Shown: in pieces, positions 41,663-50,245 of the stretch | How the letters are laid out: the number at the start of each line of letters is the position of its first letter | Position numbering within the stretch: position 1 is the stretch's first letter | Assembly (NCBI RefSeq): GCF_027531815.1 | Contig: NZ_JAPZSK010000017.1 | Span: 1-64,000, forward strand | Length of the DNA: 64,000 nt | Direction: 5' to 3' | Origin: Gemmatimonas sp. | GTDB taxonomy: Bacteria > Gemmatimonadota > Gemmatimonadetes > Gemmatimonadales > Gemmatimonadaceae | Position numbers and translations under genes: made by a program | Notes under the pieces: model-generated | The model's input: the letters and a program-made list of their open reading frames with translations, nothing else | Databases searched by the model: none | What the model was told of the DNA's origin: nothing

Positions 41663-43302
41663 TATGCCTTCCTCCCGGTGTTGATCACGTTGACGTTGCG
41701 GAAGCGCGCCGGCGGTGAGCCGTGCGACACCGCGTTCACCTGCGGCGGCTGCCCCTTGCCGTCGAAGAACGAGCCACCCAGCTCGTAGCTGCGCGCGCCG
41801 CCGATCATGTCCATGCTGTTCCAGAAGTCCGGGGTACGAATCTGATAGGCGACATCCTTGAGCACGCCGACCACCTTGCCGCCCTTGATTTCGTGATAGA
41901 GCTGACCGCCGAACTGTGCATTGAAGCGCTGCTGGTCGATGGAGAAGCTGCCGTCACCTTGAATGAGGATGCCGCGGTCGGTGGCGGCGATGAGATCGTT
42001 CATGGTGAGATCCTTCTCGCCGGGCATGAGCGACACGTTGGGCATGCGCTGGAATTGCACGTTGTCCCACCCCTGGGCGTACGAGCAGCCGTGCGAGCGT
42101 ACGGGACGGCCGTTCTTTTCGTACCACCAGCGCAGCCACGGCGCCTGTTCGCGCGTGGTCTGGTAATCGTTGAACATGCCGTTCTTGACGATGAGGAACT
42201 CGTCGGGCTTCACGCCATCGTCGTCCCACCCAATGGTGGAGAGCCCGCCTTCCTGCGAACGGTCACCCTGGATGTTCATGAGGCTCGGGCCGTACTTGAG
42301 CGTGCCCAGCATCTTCTCCGGCGGCGCAATGAAGCTGGTGCCGGCGTAGTTGGCTTCGTAGCCCATCGCCCGATCGAGCTCCGTGGGATGCCCGATGCTT
42401 TCGTGAATGGTGAGCCAGAGATTCTGCGGGTCGAGCACGAGATCGTAGCGCCCCTGCTCCACCGGCTTGCCCGTGAGCTTCGCCGCGGCTTCTTCGCCCC
42501 ACTGCTGTGCGTTCCCCACCAGATCGTTCGAGAGCACGTACTCCCAGCCGCGCGCCATGGGCGCCACCATGTTGCTGCGGTTCTGGAAGTCGGTGAAGTC
42601 GGCGCTCACGGCGGTGATCTGCATGGTGGGCCACGAGCGCACCACGTCCTGCTTCGTCACCGTGCCGTCGGTGTTCGCGTAGTTGCGTTCGTCCTTCACG
42701 AAGAAGAAGCCGCTGAAGACGTACTTCACGTTCTTGGCCTTCATGGCATTCGCGTTGGCCTTGATGAGCAGATCGGCCTTCTGCTCCACCGGCACCTCGA
42801 AGGGATCCTGCGTGAAGGCACTCTTCCAGTAGCCGTTCGTCACCGTGGGTGTGGGCAGCCACTCCACGCCATTCGTGCGCGCGACCTTGCTGGCCTTGGC
42901 AATGGCGACCGCCTCACGAGCGGCGGCGGCCGCGCCGTCGCTGGTGAGAATGCGCGTCGCCGCAAAGCCCCACGTGCCGTCCACCAGCGCGCGGACGCCG
43001 ATCCCTACCGTGTCGGTGTCCACGACGTTCTGGATCTGCTGCTCGCGCGTGAACACGAAGTTCTGTCGCTGCCGGCTGCAGCGCACGTCGGCGTAGCTGG
43101 CGCCCGCCATTGTCGCCGCATTGAGCGCCGCGTCCATGAGCGCGCGCACGTTCGCGATGTCCTCGAAGGTCTCGAGGGTGCGCCAATCAGGGGCCGGGGC
43201 TGCAGTCAGCAGCCGTGGGATGCCGGCCAGACCACTGCCAGCCAGCAAGGCGCCGCCGAACGCGGTGCCGCCTTGCCAGAGGAAATCACGTCGGGAGGTC
43301 AT
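41662..43302 (-). CDS. tldD: TldD-family zinc metalloprotease with Tat signal peptide
   Basis: 546 residues. The N-terminus MTSRRDFLWQGGTAFGGALL has a twin-arginine signal (SRRDFLW) and hydrophobic stretch, as do several TldD proteins found next to secreted pathways. The zinc motif is TIHESIGHP (His300-Glu-x3-His305), with RSHGCSYAQ downstream as a likely third ligand Cys. The N-terminal domain includes ALNAATMAGASYADVRCSRQ. Processes peptides together with the adjacent TldE; here the Tat leader argues for TldD working in the periplasm, while TldE has no such signal. It is first in the tldD-tldE pair, with the 43406-43432 hairpin and a dispersed repeat upstream. Confidence 0.93.
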   Translation of the reverse strand: MTSRRDFLWQGGTAFGGALLAGSGLAGIPRLLTAAPAPDWRTLETFEDIANVRALMDAALNAATMAGASYADVRCSRQRQNFVFTREQQIQNVVDTDTVGIGVRALVDGTWGFAATRILTSDGAAAAAREAVAIAKASKVARTNGVEWLPTPTVTNGYWKSAFTQDPFEVPVEQKADLLIKANANAMKAKNVKYVFSGFFFVKDERNYANTDGTVTKQDVVRSWPTMQITAVSADFTDFQNRSNMVAPMARGWEYVLSNDLVGNAQQWGEEAAAKLTGKPVEQGRYDLVLDPQNLWLTIHESIGHPTELDRAMGYEANYAGTSFIAPPEKMLGTLKYGPSLMNIQGDRSQEGGLSTIGWDDDGVKPDEFLIVKNGMFNDYQTTREQAPWLRWWYEKNGRPVRSHGCSYAQGWDNVQFQRMPNVSLMPGEKDLTMNDLIAATDRGILIQGDGSFSIDQQRFNAQFGGQLYHEIKGGKVVGVLKDVAYQIRTPDFWNSMDMIGGARSYELGGSFFDGKGQPPQVNAVSHGSPPARFRNVNVINTGRKA

Positions 43303-43405
43303 GAGGGGGCGCTGACTCCGTCAAACAGGTGGGAAGGCGGGCGGGGCGCCCGCGGACAGTGCCGACCCGTACGAACACGAGGTCGGCTTCGTTTCGACAC
43401 CCCGA

Positions 43406-43432
43406 GAGCGCGGCAACGTTGCTGCCGCGCTC
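43406..43432 (-). terminator. Hairpin downstream of the HD-domain gene
   Basis: Perfect 10-bp stem GAGCGCGGCA/TGCCGCGCTC with a 7-base loop, in the 347-base gap 43303-43649. It could end transcription of the HD gene before tldD. No T-run follows. The rest of the gap holds repeat copy B and no gene. Confidence 0.45.
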
Positions 43433-43490
43433 ACATCGGAGACTCCAGTCGTCAGCGGGAAAGCTGAGTCGTCAGACGGGGACTTGAGCC

Positions 43491-43585
43491 CGGATAGCGG
43501 TGAGCACGAGGGTTCTCGCGGTAAGAGTTGAGCGTCGTCCCCCTCAACTCTCGCTGCTGGCCAACGCAACGCTCACCGCTATCCA
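43491..43585. repeat. Dispersed palindromic repeat, copy B
   Basis: A 95-bp element with ends CGGATAGCGGTGAG and CTCACCGCTATCC and interior GTTCTCGCGGTAAGAGTTGAG ... CTCAACTCTCGCTGCTGGCC. It aligns along its whole length with copy A at 9181-9277, and its left half with 44227-44262. Located downstream of the HD-domain gene. Confidence 0.75.
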
Positions 43586-43649
43586 GGCTCAACTCTCCAT
43601 CTCACCGCTCAGCTCCGGCTCTCAGGACTCAGATCTCAGGTGTGAGGCC

Positions 43650-44165
43650 TCAAAGGTGCCCCCAGAGGCCGAGCACCTCGTGCACCCGCTCGTCCGCCGT
43701 CGCCCGCGCCTGCGCCCACGGAATCAGCCCTCGCGCCGCGTCCGTGCACAGCAGCTCCGCACGGGGCCTGATCCCCACGCGTCCGAGGTCCAGCCGGTCC
43801 GCGTCCCAGCAGGCCAGCAGCGTCGCCTCGCCGGTCGTGTGTCCGTCGGTGTGCAACCGGCACGCCTCGTAGAGCAACTCGAAGCGCGTGTCGTCGAGGT
43901 GCACCAGCGAGCCGCGCAGCGTGTGCGCCAGATCGCCACCACGCAGCCCGTGATCGGGGTCGAGGTGCTCGTTCACCCGCCGCGCGTCATGAAAGAGCGC
44001 GAACAGCCGCACCACCTCCGCATCGCCCCCATGTACCTCGGCCACGCGCAGTCCGTTCTCCCACACCCGCGCCCAGTGGAACACCCCATGATAGCCGTCG
44101 TGCGGCAGCGCGTAGCCGCGGAGAATGACCTGGAGCAGCGCACCGTAGTCGTGAGAGTGGGGCAT
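43650..44165 (-). CDS. HD-domain phosphohydrolase-like protein
   Basis: 171 residues. HYHGVFHWARV provides an early His pair, and the classic LFALFHDARRVNEH carries the His-Asp doublet; the later DPDHGLRGGDLA and CRLHTDGH supply further ligands. This metal-dependent fold hydrolyses phosphate esters, often of nucleotides. The substrate is unknown. ATG 44165 is used because the upstream extension is antisense repeat sequence. It is read in the same direction as the SNF2 gene, 110 bases downstream of it. Confidence 0.8.
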   Translation of the reverse strand: MPHSHDYGALLQVILRGYALPHDGYHGVFHWARVWENGLRVAEVHGGDAEVVRLFALFHDARRVNEHLDPDHGLRGGDLAHTLRGSLVHLDDTRFELLYEACRLHTDGHTTGEATLLACWDADRLDLGRVGIRPRAELLCTDAARGLIPWAQARATADERVHEVLGLWGHL

Positions 44166-44226
44166 GGCGAGGGTGAGGCTTGGGAGGAAGAGCTCAGTCT
44201 GAGAATACCGCCGGAGCGCTGCGCCT

Positions 44227-44262
44227 GGATAGCGGTGAGCACGAGGGTTCCCGCGGCGAGAC
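44227..44262. repeat. Dispersed palindromic repeat, half copy C
   Basis: GGATAGCGGTGAGCACGAGG followed by GTTCCCGCGGCGAGA matches the left half of copy B nearly base for base; the right half is absent. It sits between the start of the HD gene and the stop of the SNF2 gene, only 13 bases before the latter. Confidence 0.65.
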
Positions 44263-44275
44263 GGGGTCTCACGAC

Positions 44276-47200
44276 TCACCCGAACAGCAGCTCCAGCTCG
44301 GCGCGCCCGATCGCCCCCAGCCCCCCCTTGTCCTCGCCCAGAATGGCATCGGCCAGCGCCCGCTTGCTGGCCTGCAATTCAAGAATCTTGGACTCGATCG
44401 TATCGCGCGCCACCACGCGCGTGGCCAGCACATGACGCAGCTGCCCGATACGGTGCGCGCGATCGATCGCCTGCGCCTCGACCGCCGGATTCCACCAGGG
44501 ATCGAGCAGATACACGTACTCCGCGGCCGTGAGATTGAGTCCGTGCCCGCCCGCCTTGAGGCTGATGAGGAACACCGGCGCGCCGTCGGCCGACTGGAAG
44601 CGCGCCACGCGCGCGCCACGGTCACGCGTCCGGCCGTCCAGGTACTCGTAGCGCACCCCCGCCTCATCGAGGCGCGTCTTCACGAGGGCCAGGAAGCTCG
44701 TGAACTGCGAGAAGACGAGCGCCTTGTGCCCTTCGGCGGTGAGCTCCTGCAGCGACGGAATGAGCGCATCGAGCTTGGCACTGGGCAACGTGGTTCCGCT
44801 GGCGTCCACCAGCCCCGGGTGACAGGCCGCCTGCCGCAGCCGCAGGAGCCCCTCGAGGATATGCATGCGGGAGCGTGCCATCCCCTCGCGGTCCACCAGA
44901 TCGAACAGCTGTTCGGCGTACCGCACCCGCACGGCTTCGTAGAAGGCGCGCTGTTCGGGCTCCAGCTCCACTTCCAACGTCTGTTCGATACGGGCCGGCA
45001 ACTCGGCGGCCACCTGCGCCTTCGTGCGCCGCAGAATGACCGGACGCAGCGCCCGTGTGAGCAGGTCGTCGGGCGCCTCAGGGGTACTCCACGCGCCAGC
45101 AGCGGCAGTGGCTGGCCCCAGGAGGCGTGCGGCCGAGCTGAACTTCGACGACGCCCCCAGCATCCCCGGGTTGAGGAACTCAAAGAGACTCCACAGCTCC
45201 TCGATGCGGTTTTCGATGGGCGTCCCGGTGAGTGCCAGCCGATGGTCGGCCTGCAGCACACGAGCCGCCTTGGCGGTGGCCGTGCCCGCGTTCTTGATGG
45301 CCTGTGCCTCGTCGAGCACCACGTAGTCGAAGCGCTTCTGCCCCAGCTGCACCACGTCGCGACGCAGGGTGCCGTAGGTGGTGATCACCACATCGGCATC
45401 GAGCGCGTCGAGCGCCACATCGGTGCGGTCGCCATGACTCAGGTCCACCACCCGCAGACGCGGGGTGAAGCGTGCCGCTTCCTGCATCCAGTTGAAGACG
45501 AGGGAGCGGGGAACCACCAACAGCGACAGCCCCGCGCGTTCCACCCGCCGGGCTTCGAGCAGCGCCAGCACCTGCACCGTCTTGCCGAGTCCCATGTCAT
45601 CGGCCAGGCAGCCGCCCAACCCGAACTGGCGCAGGAAGGCGAACCAGCCCAGCGCCTCGTGCTGATAGCCGCGCAGCGCTCCCACGAACGTGGCGGGCAC
45701 CGGGACGGTGCCGATCGTCCGGAAGGTGCGCAGCTTCGTCCGCGCCTCGGCGAGTTGCGCGTCCACATCCACCGCCGGCAGCGACTCGAGGAGAATGTCC
45801 ACCAGCGCGAGTTGCCCGCGCTTGAAGCGCACCACCCCGCCCCGCCGCTCCCCGAAGGCCTGCAGGGCCTGCCACGCATTGAGCGATTCGCGAGGGAGGA
45901 CGCCAATGGTGCCATCGGGCAGAGACAGTTGCGTGGCGCCGCTGGCGCGCGCGGCGAGGACCTCCATCAGGGGCACCACATGCGATCCGAAGGTCACGTG
46001 GCCGTCGAGATCGAACCAATCCACGCCGGTGCGCCCGGTCACCGTGACCGGACCGGCTGCCACCAGCGGCTGCCCTTCGTATTCCACATGCCAGCCGTCG
46101 TGCACGAGCGCCGCCAGCACCGTCGTGGCCTGCGGCGCGGGGAGTGCCAGCCCCATGCGATGCTCCGCCGGGAAGTAAAGCTCCTGCGCCCCGGCAGCGC
46201 GCACCTTCGTCACGGCTTCCCGTTCGAGCGACAGGCGACGGCGGTAGAGGGTCCGCGTGGTGCCGTCGAATACCCACGGCGTGGACGAGTGCGCATCCAC
46301 GAACGCGTTGCCATACCGAAATCGCACGGTGAGACGCGTGAATGGCCGCCGCGACCAGGGAGCATCCGCGCGCGCCATGAGGTAGCGCGTGGGGGTGACG
46401 TCGAACTCGGTGTGCACCGTACCATCCGGCAGCGCGAGCGCCGGCAGCCCGGGCGTACCGTGGTATTGCTCGAGAAAGGCGGAGGGATCGTCGCCCAGAT
46501 CGAGCTCACCCTCGCGCCAGAGCAGCGTGAGCAGCGGCTGCAGCACCCCCGTCTCCACGCGCGCCAGGGCATCGCCCTTGAGCATCAGTCCCGACGGCGT
46601 CAGCACGTCCACGTCGTGCAGCGCATGCTCCTGCCGGTCGCGCACCAGCGACGCGGTGAGTGCGTAATGCGAGGCCGACGTGGGGGAGGCGGAGGTCGTG
46701 ACACGCAGCTGCACGGTGTACGGCGCCCCTTCGTCCCACCGCAGTACGCGCCCCTCGAGCGACGGCTTGAGACTGCGGACCATGCTGCGCCCCGTTTCAC
46801 AGAGCAGACGCAGGGTGGTGGGAAAGGCGCGCAGCGGAATGACGAAGCCCTTGGCGGGGATCGCGGCATCCGGCGTGCGGTCGCTGGTCCCGAGCAGCAG
46901 GTTGGCGATAAGGCGATCGGCCGGATCAGGCGCATCCACCCACGCCTCGGCGGCAAAGCCGAAGTGCCGCGGCGTGTCCCACACCCCATCACGGTTGCGG
47001 CGCTGCGTCGCGACTTCCACGCGTACCCCATCGGCCTGCTGCGCACCGGTGAGATGCACGAGGTAGACGATGCGCCGGTCGCTGGGGATCGATCGTGCCG
47101 TCTGCCGGTTGGCGGAGAGCTCGCGTTGTGCCTGCGCTCCCGCAATCTGCCGCAAGGCCGCGCGCCATGGCTCCACCGCCGTCTGCGTACCGAGCTCGAG

Positions 47201-47614
47201 CACCGCCCCCCCATCCTGCTGCTCGAGCGCCTCCAGATAGGCGTCGTTGACAGGCGCCGCCGCTTCGAAGGTCACCGACGGCGCGGGGGCATCGGCACGC
47301 AACGCCGCCGGCAGGACTTCGTCCTCGTCGAGGCGCAGCAGCAACGCCCATTGGTGCTTGCAGGCACCACGCCCCGCTGCCGCCGCACACGAACAGGAGA
47401 GCGTCACCGCTGATGCCGCCACGGTGATCGTGGTCTCGTAGGTCGAGGTGCCGCGCACCACCGCCACCACATGCTCCGGGCCGATCTCCAGCACCCGGAG
47501 ACGACCGGCGGCGACGTACGCGCGCGCCCGTTCGACCACGGGCGCGGGGAACAGGGCAGCAAGGCGAGGATGAATCACACGGTACCGAACGGAGGGGGCG
47601 GCCAACACCGCCAA
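44276..47614 (-). CDS. SNF2-family helicase with N-terminal SWIM zinc finger
   Basis: About 1112 residues. A SWIM finger is near the N-terminus (SCSCAAAAGRGACKHQWAL, Cys-x-Cys-xn-Cys-x-His). The middle 500 residues are the variable region common in bacterial SNF2 proteins. The SNF2 ATPase follows: GGCLADDMGLGKTVQVLALL (Walker A), DYVVLDEAQAIKN (DEAQ box), LALTGTPIENRIEELWSLFEF. The C-terminal helicase half has VFSQFTSFLALV, YLDGRTRDR, LKAGGHGLNLTAAEYV and QAIDRAHRIGQ. It would translocate on DNA, with roles in transcription or repair. The start is uncertain: TTG 47614 is the longest, but GTG codons at 47608 and just downstream are equally possible. It lies 29 bases downstream of the Tex gene. 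Confidence 0.92.
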   Translation of the reverse strand: MAVLAAPSVRYRVIHPRLAALFPAPVVERARAYVAAGRLRVLEIGPEHVVAVVRGTSTYETTITVAASAVTLSCSCAAAAGRGACKHQWALLLRLDEDEVLPAALRADAPAPSVTFEAAAPVNDAYLEALEQQDGGAVLELGTQTAVEPWRAALRQIAGAQAQRELSANRQTARSIPSDRRIVYLVHLTGAQQADGVRVEVATQRRNRDGVWDTPRHFGFAAEAWVDAPDPADRLIANLLLGTSDRTPDAAIPAKGFVIPLRAFPTTLRLLCETGRSMVRSLKPSLEGRVLRWDEGAPYTVQLRVTTSASPTSASHYALTASLVRDRQEHALHDVDVLTPSGLMLKGDALARVETGVLQPLLTLLWREGELDLGDDPSAFLEQYHGTPGLPALALPDGTVHTEFDVTPTRYLMARADAPWSRRPFTRLTVRFRYGNAFVDAHSSTPWVFDGTTRTLYRRRLSLEREAVTKVRAAGAQELYFPAEHRMGLALPAPQATTVLAALVHDGWHVEYEGQPLVAAGPVTVTGRTGVDWFDLDGHVTFGSHVVPLMEVLAARASGATQLSLPDGTIGVLPRESLNAWQALQAFGERRGGVVRFKRGQLALVDILLESLPAVDVDAQLAEARTKLRTFRTIGTVPVPATFVGALRGYQHEALGWFAFLRQFGLGGCLADDMGLGKTVQVLALLEARRVERAGLSLLVVPRSLVFNWMQEAARFTPRLRVVDLSHGDRTDVALDALDADVVITTYGTLRRDVVQLGQKRFDYVVLDEAQAIKNAGTATAKAARVLQADHRLALTGTPIENRIEELWSLFEFLNPGMLGASSKFSSAARLLGPATAAAGAWSTPEAPDDLLTRALRPVILRRTKAQVAAELPARIEQTLEVELEPEQRAFYEAVRVRYAEQLFDLVDREGMARSRMHILEGLLRLRQAACHPGLVDASGTTLPSAKLDALIPSLQELTAEGHKALVFSQFTSFLALVKTRLDEAGVRYEYLDGRTRDRGARVARFQSADGAPVFLISLKAGGHGLNLTAAEYVYLLDPWWNPAVEAQAIDRAHRIGQLRHVLATRVVARDTIESKILELQASKRALADAILGEDKGGLGAIGRAELELLFG

Positions 47615-47643
47615 GAGAAGGCAACCGTCAAAGATAGCCCACC

Positions 47644-50001
47644 TTACTTGAAGCGGATGCCGTTGGGCGCCACCGCCCCCTTCGTAGGGACGAAGGGCTT
47701 CGCGGCGGGCTTGAAACCACCCTTGAGTGGCGCGCGCTGGGCATTGCCCTGCTGCCGATTCTCGCGGTTGTTCTGTTCCACATCGCGACGCGTCCCCCCC
47801 TCGGCGCTCCCCCCCTTGGGACCCATGCCACCGTCGCTGCGCATGCTCAGCGCAATGCGGTTGCGCGGCAGATCCACGCTCTGCACCGTGACCTTCACCT
47901 TCATTCCGACCTTCACGACATCGTTCGGATCCTTCACGTAGCGGTCGGCAATCTGGCTCACGTGCACCAGCCCATCCTGGTGCACCCCGATGTCCACGAA
48001 CACACCGAAAGCCACGATGTTGGTCACCACGCCTTCCAGCACCATCCCCGGGAGCAGATCGCTGGGCTTCTGGATGTCGTCGCGGAACGCCGGCGGTTCG
48101 AACGCGGCACGCGGGTCGCGCCCCGGCTTTCTGAGCTCAGCCGCAATGTCCACGAGCGTGGGCATCCCCACATCGCCACTCACGTACTTCCGCAACTCGA
48201 TGCGGTCCACGAGGGCGTCGTTGCCAATGAACTCGGCCACGTTCACGCCCAGGTCCTGCGCCATGCGCTCCACCAGGGCGTAGCGCTCGGGGTGTACGGC
48301 GCTCGCATCCAGCGGATGCGCCCCCCCGCGCACGCGCAGAAAGCCGGCCGCCTGTTCGAACGCCTTCGCACCGAGGCGCGGCACTTCGGTGAGATCCTTG
48401 CGGGAGCTAAAGCCGCCCTTCCGGTCACGTAACGTGACGATCGCCTGCGCGAGACTCGGCCCGATCCCCGCAACGTAGCCCAGCAGCGCCGCCGAGGCGG
48501 TGTTCACCTCCACGCCCACGCGATTCACGGCGCTTTCGACCGTTTCGTCAAGACGCTGCTTGAGCTTCGTCTGGTTCACATCATGCTGGTACTGCCCCAC
48601 GCCAATGCTCTTGGGGTCGATCTTCACGAGTTCGGCGAGGGGATCCTGCAGGCGGCGCGCGATGCTCACGGCGCCACGCAGCGACACATCGAGCTCCGGG
48701 AACTCCTGGCGCGCCAGGTCGCTGGCGCTGTACACGGACGCACCGGCTTCGTTCACCACCACCACCTGCGGACGCGGCGCCTCCAGTTCACGCAGCGCCG
48801 CCTTGGTGAGCGTTTCCGTTTCGCGGCTGGCCGTACCATTGCCAATGGCAATGAGCTCGGGCTGGAAGCGCTCCACCATGGCCCGCACGGCGCCGGCGAA
48901 GCGGTCTTCCTGATGCAGATACAACGTGTCGGTGTGCACGAGCGCCCCGGTGGCGCTGACCACCGCCACCTTCACGCCGGTGCGGAATCCGGGATCGAGG
49001 CCAATGGTCTTCTTTTCGCCGGCCGGGCTGGCCAGCAACAGCTGTTCGAGGTTGCGCCCGAAGATGGTGATCGCTTCGTCGTCGGCGCGCGTCTTGAGTT
49101 CCACGCGCAGCTCCACCTCGATGGCCGGCGACAACAACCGCTTGTAGGCGTCCGTGCACACGAGCGTGAACTGCTGCTGCGCCTTCCTGCCCGCGCCGAC
49201 CTCACTGAGCAGTCGTGCGTTGATTTCCTCCACCGGCGCTTCGATGCGCCAGAGCAGTTCGCCTTCGGTTTCGCCGCGGCGAATGGCGAGCATGCGATGG
49301 CTGGGAATGGTACCGAGCGACTCGGCGAAGTCGAAGTAGTCCTTGAACTTCGATTCGTCGCTCTTCTTCTCGGCCAGCACGCTGCTCTTCACCACGCCCT
49401 TGGCGCGCGTGACCTCGCGCACCCAGCCGCGAACGACCGCGTCTTCGGCGATCTGCTCGGCGAGAATGTCCCGCGCGCCCTGCAGCGCAGCCTCGGCGGT
49501 GGGCACCTCGCTGGGCTTCCCGTCCACTTCGGGGAGCACGAACTCAGCGGCCTTGACGAGCGCGGCGGCATCATCGAGACCGCCGTCCCACAGCGCCTCG
49601 GCCAGCGGCGCGAGGCCACGCTCGCGGGCAATCATGGCGCGCGTGCGGCGCTTGGGCTTGAACGGCAGGTACAGGTCTTCGAGGGCCTGCTTCGTGTCGG
49701 CCGCCATGAGGGCGGCCTTGAGCGTCTCGTCGAGCTTGCCCTGCTCCTCGATGCTCTTGAGGATGGCGGCGCGGCGATCCTCCATTTCCTGGAGGTACTC
49801 GGCGCGCTCACGCACATCGCGGAGCTGCACCTCGTCCAGCCCGCCGGTCATCTCCTTGCGGTAGCGGGCAATGAAGGGCAGGGTGGCGCCCTCGGCGAAG
49901 AGGGCGAGTGTACGCTGAACCTGCTGCGGGTTGAGCGACAGCTCGGTCGCCACGCGGGCCACGAGCACGGGGGCGAGTGTATCGAGGGTGGGGGCAGTCA
50001 T
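47644..50001 (-). CDS. tex: Tex-family RNA-binding transcription accessory protein
   Basis: 785 residues with the full Tex order: N-terminal helical domain (LFAEGATLPFIARYRKEMTGG, KPKRRTRAMIARERGL), the YqgF/RNase H-like domain (KKTIGLDPGFRTGVKVAVV), helix-hairpin-helix segments (LLGYVAGIGPSLAQAIVTLR, EVPRLGAKAFEQAAGFLRV), and a C-terminal S1 RNA-binding domain (EGVVTNIVAFGVFVDIGVHQ ... VKVTVQSVDLPRNRIALSM). It ends in a basic, Gly/Asn/Gln-rich tail of about 65 residues. Tex binds nucleic acid and influences transcription elongation. ATG 50001 is chosen because the earlier frame is repeat sequence. First gene of the Tex-SNF2 pair. Confidence 0.95.
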   Translation of the reverse strand: MTAPTLDTLAPVLVARVATELSLNPQQVQRTLALFAEGATLPFIARYRKEMTGGLDEVQLRDVRERAEYLQEMEDRRAAILKSIEEQGKLDETLKAALMAADTKQALEDLYLPFKPKRRTRAMIARERGLAPLAEALWDGGLDDAAALVKAAEFVLPEVDGKPSEVPTAEAALQGARDILAEQIAEDAVVRGWVREVTRAKGVVKSSVLAEKKSDESKFKDYFDFAESLGTIPSHRMLAIRRGETEGELLWRIEAPVEEINARLLSEVGAGRKAQQQFTLVCTDAYKRLLSPAIEVELRVELKTRADDEAITIFGRNLEQLLLASPAGEKKTIGLDPGFRTGVKVAVVSATGALVHTDTLYLHQEDRFAGAVRAMVERFQPELIAIGNGTASRETETLTKAALRELEAPRPQVVVVNEAGASVYSASDLARQEFPELDVSLRGAVSIARRLQDPLAELVKIDPKSIGVGQYQHDVNQTKLKQRLDETVESAVNRVGVEVNTASAALLGYVAGIGPSLAQAIVTLRDRKGGFSSRKDLTEVPRLGAKAFEQAAGFLRVRGGAHPLDASAVHPERYALVERMAQDLGVNVAEFIGNDALVDRIELRKYVSGDVGMPTLVDIAAELRKPGRDPRAAFEPPAFRDDIQKPSDLLPGMVLEGVVTNIVAFGVFVDIGVHQDGLVHVSQIADRYVKDPNDVVKVGMKVKVTVQSVDLPRNRIALSMRSDGGMGPKGGSAEGGTRRDVEQNNRENRQQGNAQRAPLKGGFKPAAKPFVPTKGAVAPNGIRFK

Positions 50002-50082
50002 AGGCGCGGATACTACGTGCGCCGAGACTGGAATTGGAGGGCTTGCGGAACCAGGTGAGGCGCGTCTGCGACGCGCCCTGAT

Positions 50083-50193
50083 TGCAGGGGAGGGGGCAGG
50101 GAGCAGGACGCCGGAAGCGGGGCGCAGACACACCAATGGTGGTGTCCGCTGCCGCCCGCATCCTGCCGCCCGCTCCCTGCGCCCTGCCTTGTA
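50083..50193. repeat. Inverted repeat of the CAGGGAGC/TACAAGG family
   Basis: Left end TGCAGGGGAGGGGGCAGGGAGC pairs with the right end GCTCCCTGCGCCCTGCCTTGTA imperfectly, and CACCAATGGTGG-type centre loops back. It is similar in sequence and layout to the element at 27438-27534. It lies between the start of Tex and the 3' end of the DJ-1/PfpI gene, next to a small hairpin (GGCGCGTC/GACGCGCC) at about 50059-50077. Confidence 0.6.
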
Positions 50194-50199
50194 AACGAA

Positions 50200-50224
50200 G
50201 CGGGCCAGCCAGCAGCCGGCCCGC
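50200..50224 (-). terminator. Hairpin after the DJ-1/PfpI gene
   Basis: Stem GCGGGCC/GGCCCGC around an 11-base loop, 22 bases beyond the stop codon, followed on the minus strand by TTCGTTTAC. Probable terminator. Confidence 0.5.
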
Positions 50225-50245
50225 CTACCCCGCGCGCACCGCCAC

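Noticed and set aside
44180-47413. 1077-codon open frame on the plus strand
   Set aside because: Antisense shadow of the SNF2 gene, whose motifs (DDMGLGKT, DEAQ) are unmistakable.
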